Assembly (NCBI GenBank): GCA_025667525.1
Contig: CM046875.1
Location: 434,570,617 to 434,634,616, forward strand
Reading direction: 5' to 3'
Length of the DNA stretch: 64,000 nucleotides
Origin: Glebionis coronaria
Lineage: Eukaryota > Streptophyta > Magnoliopsida > Asterales > Asteraceae
Part shown: piece after piece, positions 36,701 to 48,576 of the stretch
How positions within the stretch are numbered: position 1 is the first letter of the stretch
Layout: each line of letters starts with the position of its first letter
Notes under the pieces: model-generated
What the model was told of the DNA's origin: nothing
Database searches by the model: none
What the model saw: the letters and a program-made list of their open reading frames with translations, nothing else
Made by a program: the position numbers and the translations under genes

Positions 36701-37600
36701 GTTTGGGGAAAGAGACGTGTGCAGGGGAGGGGTCCACAACCACATGGGGTTGTCTAGGGTCACGGTTTTGGTGTGGGATGGGGTGAGGATGACCTCAATT
36801 AAGGATCTAGAGTGATTGGGGTAAAAACCCCTTGTTTTGCTCTTGATTGGACCTGGTGATTAATTAGGGTTCTTGGTGGATTAGGGTGGGATTAATCCAG
36901 ATTTGGGGGTAATTGTTGTTAAATTATTGTTTTGGTAGGAAAGGGGTTAAGGTTGACTGGGGGTTTGACTGGATTTAATAAATTAATCCGGGTTGGGTTT
37001 GGGTATTGGATTGGGTAGGGTCGGGTTATATGGGTTATTGGGTGGGTACTGATGAGGTGGCAGGTTCTGGTTGGGTGGGAAAGTTTGGTAGGTTGGCAGA
37101 CTTAGCCCCCAGGCTTTTCACTCTTCTTCACTTTGTAATTAATTCCATCAGCGCCTATATTACACTAGACAACTTTTGGAAAGTTGTCAAATATGGCACA
37201 ATCACTTCCAAAACTTTATACAAGGGTCTTTAATGTATATATTGGATTCTTCAAGGCTGATCTTGTAAAATCTTCAAACAATAAGGACCATACTTGTACA
37301 ATTGACATTTGGAGGGTCAATTGTGACAAGTTCTTCAAAGATGAGGGGCCATTCTTGCCAACTCTTCAAACTTCAAGGGTCTTTTTGCAAAATTCCAAAC
37401 TTGGGCCCGGTTCATTGTGCGACTTCGTTTCCCGTGTTCGTTTTTGAATGATTCTTGTGATCTTTTGCCATTTCCTCAATATCCGTACCTAAAAATACAC
37501 AAGTAACAAACACGAGCATATATTTGGTATATTTGATGATATTTGATGCATTTTAAGGCCGTTTTGGACGATGAGACCATGTATAAAAGCAGTCTCATCA
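33791..37600 (-). repeat. 5' LTR of the gag-protease element
   Basis: Pairs with 24080-27897. TATA box TATAAAAGG (minus) at 36486-36478, about 1.1 kb inside the LTR start. Carries the same tRNA-like insert, with a shorter T run. Confidence 0.95.
34985..35091 (+). repeat. tRNA-like SINE or tRNA-derived insert within LTR (right copy)
   Basis: Same A-box and B-box (B box at 35043-35052) and inverted 9-mers as the left LTR copy, with a 14-T run instead of 21. Its presence in both LTRs means it was in the LTR before this insertion occurred. Confidence 0.6.
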
Positions 37601-37605
37601 GCTAG
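37601..37605. repeat. Target-site duplication GCTAG, right
   Basis: Matches 24075-24079 exactly. Confidence 0.93.
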
Positions 37606-40600
37606 TGTCTTCCCAAGTAATAAAACCTCGGGTTCGGGTTCTCTTCCGAGTAACAACGTTGCTAATCCAAGAGGGGATATGAAAGCAATCACCACCCGAA
37701 GTGGAAAAGGTTTAAAGGAACCCGAGATTCCTACACCTACACTGGTGATTGTGACAAAGGAAAACGAGCCCCCTTCACCGATTCCTCCACCTTCTACTTC
37801 TACCCCTCCACCACCCAAGGATGTGAGTGAGAATTTCATTCCAAAGCCTTCATCTCAACCCGATATACCTTATCTCTCAAAGTGAGGACAGAGAAGTTGA
37901 AGAACAAGGATGATATTTAAGTTTCGAACTTTCTTAAAATGTTTAAACAATTGAATTTCAACATCTCCTTTGCCGAGGATCTTGCTCACATGCCGAAATA
38001 TGCCAAAATGTTTAAAGATCTTCTTAGTGATAAGGAAAAGCTTCTTGATATTGCTCAGACCCAACTTAATGAGAATCGCTCCGTGGTTCTCTTACGGAAA
38101 TTACCAACCAAACTTGGTGATCCGAGTCGCTTTCTCATTCCTTGCAACTTCCCTGGGGTAGAGAATTGTATGGCCCTATCCGATCTAGGTGCTAGTATCA
38201 ACTTAATGCCATTAATTGTTTGGAAACAATTATCTCTACTCGAGCTAGTCCCCACACGAATGACATTGGAATTAGCTAACCGTACGGTTGCTTATCCGGT
38301 GGGGATAGCCGAAGATGTCTTCGTTGGTGTCGACAAATTCACCTTTCCGGCGGATTTTGTTGTCGTTGACTACGAGATGGACCCCCGTGTTCCATTAACT
38401 GTTGGACGTCCATTCTTGAGGACCGGTCGCACTCTCATTGATGTAGCCGCGGGTGAATTAATCATGAGAGTTGGTGACGATAAAATTATCTTCAACATGG
38501 TAAACTTTCTAAGCAACCTTCTGAATACGAGAGCGTTAATTTCATTGACGTACTTGATGAGGCTTGTGAAGAGCATTTCAAAGATGCTTGTAAAAGTGGT
38601 TCTTCTTCTCTACCCATTGTTGAGACCGTTGCCTCTATTGCTCCCTTAATAACTCCATTTGGAGAAAGTGATTTCCTTTTGAAAGAATTTGAAGCAACTT
38701 TAGGGGATGTGGACTTACAATATGACGATTCTCCCACCAATTGGGAAGAAGACATTCGTACCATTGAGAAACTTCTCAAAAGGGACCATATTTCTCCACC
38801 TTCTCCTAAGGAAGTTACAATCAATGATCCGAATTTGACTAAACCTTCCATCGACAATCCTCCGAATTTAGAGCTTAAGGATTTACCGTCTCATCTTGAA
38901 TACGTTTTCCCAGAAGACAATAAGAAGTTACCCATCATCATTGCAAAGGATTTACAAGAGGATGAAAAATCTCGACTTATCGATGTGCTCAAAAATCATA
39001 AGAAAGCAATTGCTTGGAAAATTTCCGACATCCGCGGAATTGATACCAACTTTTGTACTCATAAGATTCTCATGGAAGATGACTTTAAACCCGCAATCAA
39101 AGCCAAAGAAGGGTTAATCAAAAAATTCATGACGTCATCAAGAAAGAAGTTATCAAACTTCTAGATGCCAGAATGTTTTACCCTATTTCATATTCGCCAT
39201 GGGTTAGTCCCGTCCATTGTGTGCCTAAGAAAGGCGGAATAATCGTTGTTCCAAATGAAAACAACGAGTTAATTCCTACTCGACTTGTCACGGGTTGGTG
39301 AGTTTGCATAGACTATCACAAGCTCAATGATGCCACTCGTAAGGATCATTTCCCTCTTCCTTTCATGGATCAAATTCTCGAGCGTTTAGCGGGTAATGAC
39401 TACTATTGCTTCTTAGATGGTTTCTCCAGATATTTTCAAATTCCCATCGATCCTAAAGACCAAGAGAAAACCACATTCACTTGTCCTTATGGAACATTTG
39501 CTTACAAAAGAATGCCTTTCGGCTTATGCAATGCTCCTGGGACTTTCCAAAGGTGTATGATGGCTATATTCCATGACATGGTTGAAGAAACCATGGAAGT
39601 CTTTATGGATGAACATATGCTCAAACGATGTGAAGACACTCGTCTCGTTCTTAATTGGGAAAAATGCCATTTCATGGTAAAAGAAGGTATTATCCTTGGT
39701 CATAAAATTTCCAAAGTCGGTATTGAAGTTGACCGTGCTAAAGTCGATGTGATTGCTAAATTACCTCCACCTTCAACCGTGAAGGGTGTGAGAAGTTTCC
39801 TTGGTCATGCGGGCTTCTACCGTCGATTCATTCAAGTTTTTTCTAAGATCGCTCGCCCGATGACCCACCTCTTGGAAAAAGATACTCCTTTTATCTTTTC
39901 TAAAGAGAGTATCGAATCTTTCAATCTTCTTAAGGATAAATTAACTAAGGCACCGGTCTTGGTTACCCTAATTGGGAGTTACCTTTTTAATTGATGTGTG
40001 ATGCTAGCAATTTTGCTATTGGAGCGGTTTTGGGACAAAGAGTGAACAAACACTTCGAACCAATCCATTATGTTAGCAAGACAATGACGGGGGCTCAATT
40101 GCATTATACCACTACCAAAAAAGAGCTTTTAGCTGTAGTGTATGCTTTTGAGAAGTTCCGCCCCTATCTTGTTCTTTCCACTACCATTGTCTATACCGAC
40201 CATTCCGCATTGAAGTACTTGTTAACTAGACAAGATTACAAGCCAATACTTCTTCGTTGGGTTTTGCTCCTACGATAATTTCAAATCAAAATTCGTGATA
40301 AGAAGGGAGCGGAAAACCTAGCCACTCGAGGACCCTTATCAAGGGGAGCTCCCAAATCAAGAGATTAATGACTCTTTTCCCCTTGAAGCCTTGATGTCTA
40401 TTAACTCCAATCTTGATGAAACCCCAAGGTTTGCGGACATTGCAAACTATTTAGCGGGTGGTGTTCTCATGGAAGGTTTAACGTCCCAACAAAAGAAAAA
40501 GTTCTTTAAGGACATTAAGCACTATTTTTGGGACGACCCTTACCTTTTCAAACAATTTGCGGATCTTGTCATTCGTCGGTGTGTTGATGGGCCGACAGCT

Positions 40601-41710
40601 TTATTAATCCTAGAAGCTTGCCATAAAGGACCCACCGGTCGTCACTTTGGTCCTAACTATACCGCGAAGAAAGTTTTCGACTCTGGATTTTATTGGCCCA
40701 CCATTTATCATGACACTCACGAAATGGTTAAGCATTGTGATGCTTGCCAACGACAAGGCAAGATCACACATAAAGATGAGATGCCTCAAAATTTCATCCA
40801 AGAATGTGAAATCTTTGACGTATGGGGCATCGACTTTATGGGGCCATTTCCATCATCCAAAGGGAACAAGTACATCCTCGTAGCCGTTGACTACGTATCT
40901 AAATGGGTTGAAGCAAAGGCTTTACCTACGAACGATGCAAGGGTGGTTGTGAACTTTCTAAAGCAACTATTTGCTCGATTCGGTGCTCCTCGTGCTATCA
41001 TCAGTGACTGCGGGACTCATTTTTGCAATGATCAATTTGCTCGAGTCATGGCTAAGTATGGTGTCAATCATCGTCTTTCCAGCATGTATCATCCACAAAC
41101 AAATGGTCAAGCCGAGATTTCTAACCGTGGACTTAAGAGAATCTTAGATCGAACTATGGGAGAGCATCATGCCTCATGGTCCGATAAGTTAGATGATGCT
41201 TTGTGGGCTTTCCATACCGCATATAAGACACATATTGGTTGCACTCCATATCGTCTTGTGTACGGAAAGACATGCCACCTCCCCATTGAGTTGGAGCATA
41301 AGGCTTATTGGGCCTTGAAATGGGCTAATTTTGATATCAATAAAGCCGGTGATCTTAGGAAGATCCAACTCAATGAAATTAATGAACTTAGGAATGAGGC
41401 TTATGAGAATTCATTGATCTACATGGAGAAAACCAAGCTCATTCATGATTCTAAGATTAAAAACCGAGAGTTCAAAATAGGTGATCAAGTTTTACTCATT
41501 AACTCTCGGTTGAAAAAAATTTCGGGCAAGCTTAAGAGCAGTTGGTCTGGTCCATTCACCGTCGCCAAAGTCTTTCCTTATGGCACCATTGAGTTATCGT
41601 AACCAAATGGGCCAAATTTTAAAGTGAATGGCCAGCGTGTTAAGTTGTACCTTGGTGAGGAAATCTCTCATGAGATGATTCCATCCCTCGCCACGTTTCC
41701 CTTGAATTAG
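37606..41710 (+). pseudogene. Athila gag C-terminus and pol, multiply broken
   Basis: Gag tail with AITTRSGKG (to 37885). Protease with active-site DLGASINLMP near 38185-38215 and VPLTVGRPFL near 38393. RT is at 39170-39990, RNase H (MCDASNFAIGAVLGQ) at 39994-40275, integrase at 40391-41602. Breaks seen: frameshift and stop near 37885-37919; frameshift near 38500; frameshift near 39110; TGA in the RT entry (39299); an in-frame loss of about 20 codons right after FMD at about 39610; frameshift and stop near 39970-39990; stop at 40276; and stop at 41600 where the frame otherwise continues to TAG 41708. Integrase keeps its HHCC and DDE residues ([26 protein letters not shown]). Confidence 0.9.
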
Positions 41711-42922
41711 CTCTGGGTCGAGTCAGGCTCGTGACTTGGTTAACAAAAACAAGCGCTTCTCGGGAGGCCACCCGTTGATCTATCCTTTTTACCCGTTTTC
41801 ATAATAAGTGTAGGGGGAGCTACATAGGATTTGTTGTCTTGTTTCTTATGATGTGCAGGGATTAAAGCTTCAAAGAGTACTTTTGATGAAATTTGACCAC
41901 CCGATACCGTGTACCCATCTTCCCGGTTCTATCCTAAACTGTTGTGATTCATTATTTCATATCTTATATGTTCATACTGAAATCACTATAGTTGTCCTTT
42001 CCTTAGAAAGATTTAAACAAAGTGCACAATGTCCTAAGTGTAGGGGAGTTTACTCCCACATGCTTAAACATTGAGGACAATGTTTATATCAAGTGTAGGG
42101 GAGACTTCTATCAAAGTTAAGTGGGCTTTTCCATTAATTTGTCCTCATTTTAACCGGAAAATCTAATTTTTCGACATTTTTCAAAATTTTTAATCTATTT
42201 TGGCCTAGTATTATAGTAGTATTTTCCTTTGTTATCGTTATTTACTTTCTTTGCTAGAATAAAGTTTAATAAAGTGGTTTTAAATTTTCAAACGTCATGA
42301 ATCTTTTGACTCAACGCGAGTTTACTTATCTATGTTTACTCTAGCTAGTATCCTTACCGTGTTTAAGTCAAGTTTTGCTAGGCTTTTATATAGGGAACTT
42401 TAAAACGCGAAAGTCTTAACTCTTACGGGTTAAGAACAAGAACTTTTTGCAAGTTCCTATAATTGATCCTAGAAAGTCGTTTATCAAGGGAACTTTAAAA
42501 TGCGAATTCTAAACTTGAAAGAGTCTAAGAAGTTGCAAGATCCTATAGATGACTTGAAAACCCAAAACTTTGATTTAATTGGCTAAGCATCCACGAGTCT
42601 CATTCCTTGAGATTTTAAATTGTGGAGAACGAGAAATGATAGAGTCAATTATAAGTTTAGTATTCTTTCATGAATTTATGTGAGTTAATTATGAGCTTTT
42701 TCTTCCATCGCTTGTTAATAAATTTAATTGCAATAAATAAGGTCGTACGATTTGAAAAGTTACTTAGCTTCTAGCACAAGATCGTTTAAAAGTTGCTCGG
42801 TATTAATTAGAGTTCATAGCCAAGGCATAACTTATTGGAGCGGGATGTGAAGATTGGCGAGTCCGAAAAGGCCCTAACAAGGCATGAGGGCTACATTTTG
42901 TTGCTAAAGATCCCAAGTGATG
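41711..42922 (+). other. Athila 3' untranslated region, first part
   Basis: Non-coding. Contains the Athila-style motifs AAGTGTAGGGGGAG (41809-41820), ATTGAGGACAATGTTTATA (42070-42088) and GTGTAGGGGAGAC. Parts resemble, inverted, the 3' region of the nested gag-protease element (for example GAGAAATGATAGAGT near 42630). It ends in the LINE target duplication. Confidence 0.7.
42906..42922. repeat. Target-site duplication of the LINE insertion, left
   Basis: AAAGATCCCAAGTGATG, 17 bp, identical to 45144-45160. Confidence 0.9.
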
Positions 42923-45143
42923 GTTAACTTTAGGACAACTAATAAACCCTAAAAAGACATCAATGGCTGTCGAAAAATCCCCTCTTCTCATAACCTGATT
43001 TTCTTATTCCTTTAATCTGAATACCTTATAATGATGTTGTTTTCTCGATTAATCATTGATTATTATTGAGTTAACAAAGTCCTTGTTTGGTTGATTGGTC
43101 TTAGGGTTAATTAAATTAGTTTTTATTTTACTTTTCTGCCGTCATTAATTTGTGCGTTCACGGTTTATTTAACAATGTACTTTGTGCGTTCACAGTTGAT
43201 TATTATCACATAATTGGTTGGTTTTTTTTTAGTTTCACGTGGTATAAATTGTGGTAGGGTGCGCTTGATTATTGGTTGGCTAATATTGAATTAATGGTGG
43301 TCGGCTGACATTAGTTAATTATAAGTTAAGGTCGGCTGACATTGAATTTAAGTATCACGTTGTTGCTGACTAGTGCTTTTGTTTATTATTAGTTTGATTC
43401 GATCGATTCTTCTGTGTCGCAGTTTATTATTTTTAGGGTAGTTTTATAGGGTTTCTTTTGGTTTATCTTAATCGATTGTAGGGTTTATAATGGAACCTAA
43501 TGAATATTCGAGGATGGATGTGGATGCAAAGGCTGCGTTACTTAATAAGATGCAGCCTTGTACGATTGATGTGATTGGCAAGGTTTTTAGGATACCACTG
43601 CACACGGTGGCTGAAGTTTGTGAGCTCAAGAACAAATTGAAGTTGGCGAAATTTGATATATGTTCGTTGATAACCAGTGAACGGTTGAAGGAGATCTATA
43701 CTTTATTGTGTGCATATGAAATTGAGTTGAGGATCAAGGGGGGTGGTTCGAATGGTGCAAGTAATGATTATGTACAGTCGATCGAGGATATTACCACTGA
43801 ATTTTCTAATAAAATGGATACGCTTGTTTCTATTGCAACTGAAGCGGAGCAGTCTGTTGATAATGGTAGTTTTCGTCAATTGGTGTCAGAAGATGTTTTT
43901 GATGGTGTAAACCTCTCTATTCCTCGTAAAGTGGTTCAGAAGGTCAGTCATCGTCTTGAACATACTCTATATGGTTACTTTATTGGAAAGAGAATGGCTT
44001 TCCCGGTTGTGGATTATTATGTTAGAAACAATTGGGTGAAACATGGGTTGATACGGATCATGATGAATTATAAGGGTTTTTTCTTTTTCAAATTCAAGTC
44101 ACTTGCTGGTTTGGAAGCAGTTTTAGAGGAGGGCCCGTGGTTGATTCGTAAATCTCCGATCATTCTCAAAAAATGGTCGATGGATACAAGGTTGATTAAA
44201 GAAGAATTGACTCGTATTCCTGTCTGGTTAAAATTACATGATGTGCCTATTCAAGTCTTTGAAGAAGAAGGAATTAGTTTGATTGCTTCTTTCATTAGAA
44301 ACCCTGTGATGCTTGATTCCTATACTAGTTCTATGTGTAAGGAGTCATGGGGTCGAAGTAGTTTTGCCAGATGCTTAATTGAGGTTAATGCTGAGGCTGA
44401 TTTTGTGGATGTTGTTACCATTGGTGTCACTTCTCTTTCGGGGGAGGGTTTTATAAAGGAAACTATCCGTGTTGAATATGAATGGAGACCTCCTAGATGT
44501 GCTGAGTGTAAGACTTTTGGCCACTCTATTGATCAATGCTCTAATAAGGTGGTTGCTTCTCCTATAGTTCCTACTGCTAGTACTGGTCAATCTACTTCTG
44601 GTGCTACTCTTGTTGTTGAGAATAATGATGGTTTCCAAACGGTGACCAAAAGAAAGAGAAAGATGACGAAATCTTTCAAGGGTGGTAAGTTTACTGGTTC
44701 ATCGGTTCAGCCGAATGTTAAATTTGTTCCTAAAGCTATAATTAGTAACCCGATGAAGGGAGTGACTAGTGCAAAGAGTGTTTCTTTGCCCAAGTTGAAG
44801 TCTACTGATACGTCATCATCAGGTGTTGGGCTATCTACATCAAATACTTACTATGTATTAGATCATGATGATGAAGATGATGAGGTTGAAATGGTTTATG
44901 ATGAAACAACCAATTTATTCCCTAAAACAAATGCAGGTGGAAATTCCTTCATGGAAGTTATTAGCTAGTTCATCTTGTTGGGTATTGGGTGTTTTGTAAG
45001 TGTTTATGGCTTGTCATAAGCACTAGATTTAGGTGTTTATCAAGCTGTTTAGCTTGAGGTTAATGTGGTACCTTAGCCACATTCCATTTGTACTTCATTG
45101 TTTTTTTGGTTAATCTATTTATCGGGGAAACCCATTACCAAAA
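42923..45143 (+). mobile_element. ORF1-only LINE insertion
   Basis: 2.2 kb between perfect 17-bp duplications, ending in a short A run after CCCATTACC, typical of plant L1-type LINEs. It has about 570 bases of leader, one ORF1-type gene, and about 175 bases of 3' untranslated sequence. ORF2 (endonuclease and RT) is absent. The leader carries two imperfect pairs of direct repeats (TTGTGCGTTCAC near 43150 and 43187; GGTCGGCTGACATT near 43299 and 43327). Inserted in the Athila 3' untranslated region. Confidence 0.82.
43490..44968 (+). CDS. LINE ORF1-type protein, DUF4283 plus CCHC knuckle
   Basis: 492 residues, ATG 43490 to TAG 44966, uninterrupted. The N-terminal 150 residues are unrecognised and partly helical. 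A DUF4283-type RNA-binding region spans about residues 150-285 (includes GPWLIRKSPIILKKW and IPVWLKLHDVP). A zinc knuckle CAECKTFGHSIDQC is at residues 337-350. After it come a Lys/Arg-rich stretch and a Ser-rich tail, then an acidic patch DHDDEDDE. This is the architecture of plant L1 ORF1 nucleic-acid chaperones. It could also be read as a processed, domesticated DUF4283 gene copy, since no ORF2 follows. Confidence 0.82.
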   Translation: MEPNEYSRMDVDAKAALLNKMQPCTIDVIGKVFRIPLHTVAEVCELKNKLKLAKFDICSLITSERLKEIYTLLCAYEIELRIKGGGSNGASNDYVQSIEDITTEFSNKMDTLVSIATEAEQSVDNGSFRQLVSEDVFDGVNLSIPRKVVQKVSHRLEHTLYGYFIGKRMAFPVVDYYVRNNWVKHGLIRIMMNYKGFFFFKFKSLAGLEAVLEEGPWLIRKSPIILKKWSMDTRLIKEELTRIPVWLKLHDVPIQVFEEEGISLIASFIRNPVMLDSYTSSMCKESWGRSSFARCLIEVNAEADFVDVVTIGVTSLSGEGFIKETIRVEYEWRPPRCAECKTFGHSIDQCSNKVVASPIVPTASTGQSTSGATLVVENNDGFQTVTKRKRKMTKSFKGGKFTGSSVQPNVKFVPKAIISNPMKGVTSAKSVSLPKLKSTDTSSSGVGLSTSNTYYVLDHDDEDDEVEMVYDETTNLFPKTNAGGNSFMEVIS

Positions 45144-45160
45144 AAAGATCCCAAGTGATG
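45144..45160. repeat. Target-site duplication of the LINE insertion, right
   Basis: AAAGATCCCAAGTGATG. Its first three A residues are shared ambiguously with the element's A tail (45140-45146). Confidence 0.9.
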
Positions 45161-45767
45161 TGAAGAATCATTTATCAAAAACCAATATGAAGGATCGAGA
45201 CACACGACGAAAAGTAAATACTCCCCTAAAGATCATGGAGAAGTGTATCCGAAAAGACCCTAGCAAGCTATGAGGATAAATAGATCCAAGTCCTAAAAGG
45301 AGGCGGATCGTTGTATATCAAAATCCAAAATAAAGATTGGATACAAACGAAGAAGTCGTGGTCCAAGTATGAAGAATCTCTCAAAAACTTCAAGAGAAGA
45401 AATTCCTATTATGAAGAGAAGACCGTTATTTCAAGAACGTCTCTCAAGATTTGAAGTATGAAGTCACTGCCAAATATCGGTCCGAGAAAGGTATCAAATC
45501 ATGAAGCGAGTTATGCCAAGATATGAACTTTATGAGGTCTCGAGAAGCAGTTTTAAAAGGTTTTGTCCTTTAGCTAACTATTGATTAAATCGTCCTACTT
45601 TATTTTCGGCCTTAATAAACTATCAAAATAAGTCAAACAATGCATCATCGTGATCATTCAAGACAATAATAAAATATAAGAGATACACCTAGGAATAAGG
45701 GAGTCTAAGTAAATAATTCGGCCACATGAGTTTGTGTTAGTTTGCTAACTTATAATAACAATGATCT
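45161..45767 (+). other. Athila 3' untranslated region, middle part
   Basis: Non-coding continuation of the Athila tail, from the LINE target site to the GATCT target of the non-coding LTR element. Nothing else recognised. Confidence 0.6.
45763..45767. repeat. Target-site duplication GATCT, left
   Basis: Identical to 49157-49161 flanking the non-coding LTR element. Confidence 0.9.
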
Positions 45768-46347
45768 TGAGGAAACCTTGGTTTCCGGATCTTTGAAGCT
45801 ACAAGGAATGATCATTGTTCATATGATTAACATAATCAAAGCGGAATTAGAACAACAACCATTAACAAGGTGTTTAGGCACAATAACACATGAATAAAAC
45901 AATTTGGATTGTTCATTAAATTAATAACAAACAATCACTAGACGTGTATACATTGAATCCCACGTCTAGTCGACACACGCTTTAGGTTTACATTGTGAAT
46001 AAAAGTATGAATAAAACCTAAGACCCTTGGTTCCTTTTATAGTGTAAGGATTAGGGTTTACAAGAGATAAAATCAAATAAACAAGTAAATCTTCTATTTA
46101 AATAGACTTATGCAAAATATATCTTGCATGTTTATCTAAATAGAAGCTTCCATAAGCTTCTTTGTCTACGTTTCTAACAATGCTTACATTGTACATGACA
46201 ATGCTTGGATTGTACATGAAAATGCTTGCTTTGTCAACCTTGGATTTGCTCTTGTCAACGCTTAGATTGCTCTTGACAACGCTTAGACAAAATCTTCATG
46301 TTTTCTTCGTTTTTGAGTTTCTGCCACATCAACTTTTTGACCCAACA
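45768..46347 (-). repeat. 3' LTR of non-coding LTR element, copy 1
   Basis: 580 bp; outer end TGAGGAAACC, inner end CCCAACA. TATA box TATAAAAGG on the minus strand at 46041-46033. Contains a 21-bp tandem array at about 46168-46293. Confidence 0.94.
46168..46293. repeat. 21-bp tandem array in the LTR
   Basis: Five to six units of roughly AACGCTTRGATTGCTCTTGAC, from ACAATGCTTACATTGTACATG to AACGCTTAGACAAAATC. The same array is at about 48981-49105 in the other LTR. Confidence 0.85.
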
Positions 46348-48576
46348 ATCTTCCCCTAGTTGATGTCGGCAAAACTCTATGTGTATCTCTTGTAAGTTGT
46401 ACATGATCTTCAAATTGCTTCCCCTCAAGTGTAGCATGTATGTCTTCCCCTTTTTGTCACATCAACAGGGAAGTAAACAATGTATGCAATCTCGAAGATT
46501 CTCCAAATGTAGCTCTATGTAATGATCTTGAAGAAAAACAAATAAAGTAATCTTGATGTAGAAGTAGAATAACCCAACCTTGTGTTCCATGTCTTGTACT
46601 ATTCATGTGATGAGGAACTTATACTCATGGTACAAGTATAAGTAGACCTCGATCTGTTTGTCAAAAATCCGCATCCTATGTGAGACACTGAGCACGATAA
46701 TGTAACTCCTTCAAGTGATAGCATCTACAACTGCTAGATTTTGACAAGTCTTCATCACCAACCATGTAAAGCATGAACAAGTTATCTTAGAAGTCAGTGG
46801 CTGGAAGTGCATGACTTTAAGATATGATAGAACACAAACTCGCGAAAATCTTCTTCAATTATCAAGCTTACCATAAGAATTCTTCCCCTTAAGCTAACAC
46901 TTCTTCATGACGACTCTCAATCTTCATATCATATGTAAAAGTGACAAGACGGATAACTCTTTTACAAGGCTACCCTGATTACATAATCAAATCCAATAAA
47001 TTACCTCACGAATTGTTGCTAACTCGCTTTAAAATCATTAATCCCTTTAAAAATATCCGAGCCATAAATATCAACTTGATATTCTATATAAAAACAGAGA
47101 TTCCATGTACCTTCGTGTGTAAATTCCTCCTTTTTGTGTGCTAAAAACGTATCAATTTTCTCAACAGCAGCCATTCTTTTGTTATCCAACATCCTCTTTT
47201 ATCCAAGAAATCATCTCTGTTTGTTGTCCAATATCGGACGACACTTAACAGCGTTTGAAAAACCATATGTCGGACAACTCATGTCAACACTATCCTGTCA
47301 GCGTTTGACTTATTCTCGTCAGCGTCAAAATAACAAACGTCAACGTCAAACTTAAACTTGTCAGCGTCTATTCTTGTCAGCGTTGCACCAAGACTTTGTC
47401 AGCGTCAAACTAACAAACAGCAACGTCATGAACATTTAAACAAATAAATTGTTTTCCATGTCCATATATCACGTTAAAAGGTGATATATACTTTCCAAAA
47501 GCAGCTCCACATCTCGTAACAATTCAAGATATCTTTTAACCGTGTGAACACAGATCTATTTTAACCATGTGAACACACAATAATAAACCGTGTGAACACA
47601 TAATATTTGTCACTTTCACTTCTTTATCTTTGGCCCACGTGAAAAATAAGAAACAGTGATTCCTTTAGCCACAAAAATAAATTAAATCACGGGACCACAA
47701 ATATATGCCCTTGAATTGCTTTGTTGATTAACTATGATTTGTATCCTATGCCACCTGCTGCTCCTTTGATATCACGTAGGACCATACAAACAACTTCATA
47801 GCTGCGTTTTATTGATATTAATCCCAACACAGTAGCACGTGAACAGCTCATTCATTCAACCAAAGCTACATGCTATTTTTTTATCAGTAACAAACGTATC
47901 ACAGCCTTAATCTTCATCGCAGCATCACAACGAACTACCACCACCAACGAATTACACCAGATCTAGTGTTTATAAAAACAAATCTAGGGTTTCACCATAA
48001 ACCCTAACATCATAGCCATGACGAATTATCTTGAATCAAAACAGCCACAACCTCATAACATTCTGCTTTTTATGTCGATCTAGGGTTTGAGGAACCCTAG
48101 GTCATGATTTTATGTGAAAAAGCAAGGATATTAATACCTTAATCAGCGAACTTCGATGCTGAATATCTTCATCATTTGGGCTCAGATCGAAAATCCCTTC
48201 AGTGAGATCCTAGACACAAGTGCCAAGAATCTACAGTTCAAAAATCACGAAGATCCAACGGTTAACGAAGGAGAGATCGTGTTTTGAACATGGTTGTTCA
48301 CAGAAAACTGCATTCACTCACTGCTGACTTTGACGCTTAATAACTTTTTTCTGGAGATAAAACTTGACAATCCCTCCGGTGGATGTCTAGATATATGTGT
48401 ATAGAATACACACAATAAATTTCGTAACGATCCAACAGTTCAATAAACAGTTATGACCTTATGAATACTGCTGTGCACACAAAAACGTCCAGAAAAACCC
48501 TAGACGGATTTTTCTTCTTTATACACGAACACCTTGTTGGTCCTAGCATCATGAGCCACGAGGCTCTGATACCAAT
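46348..48576 (-). other. Internal region of the non-coding LTR element, copy 1
   Basis: No coding potential. On the minus strand it runs from the primer site to a set of purine tracts: complements of CTTCCCCTAG (46350), CTTCCCCTCAAG (46419), CTTCCCCTTTTTG (46444) and CTTCCCCTTAAG (46883). At about 47280-47430 the motif GTCAGCGTC/GTCAACGTC recurs at short intervals. Short frames on the plus strand have no recognisable product. Confidence 0.8.
48561..48575 (-). promoter_or_regulatory. Primer-binding site of the non-coding LTR element
   Basis: Minus strand reads TTGGTATCAGAGCCT, complementary to initiator Met-tRNA, one base from the 5' LTR at 48577. Confidence 0.92.

Larger units (their letters stand above)
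24080..37600 (-). mobile_element. Complete minus-strand Athila-like element with gag and protease only
   Basis: 13.5 kb with LTRs 24080-27897 (3818 bp) and 33791-37600 (3810 bp), TG/CA termini (TGATGAGACTG...ACTATCA in its own sense) and the duplication GCTAG. The 5' LTR is on the right. Internal order on the minus strand: primer-binding site, gag (ATG at 33038), protease with a long C-terminal extension ending at 30076, then about 2.2 kb without coding potential, a purine tract and the 3' LTR. RT, RNase H and integrase are absent. It therefore needed another element's pol to move. The LTRs differ at few positions, so the insertion is fairly recent. Confidence 0.93.

Noticed and set aside
47280..47430. 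CRISPR-like array from repeated GTCAGCGTC
   Set aside because: Motif too short, spacing irregular, and the setting is a plant LTR element.
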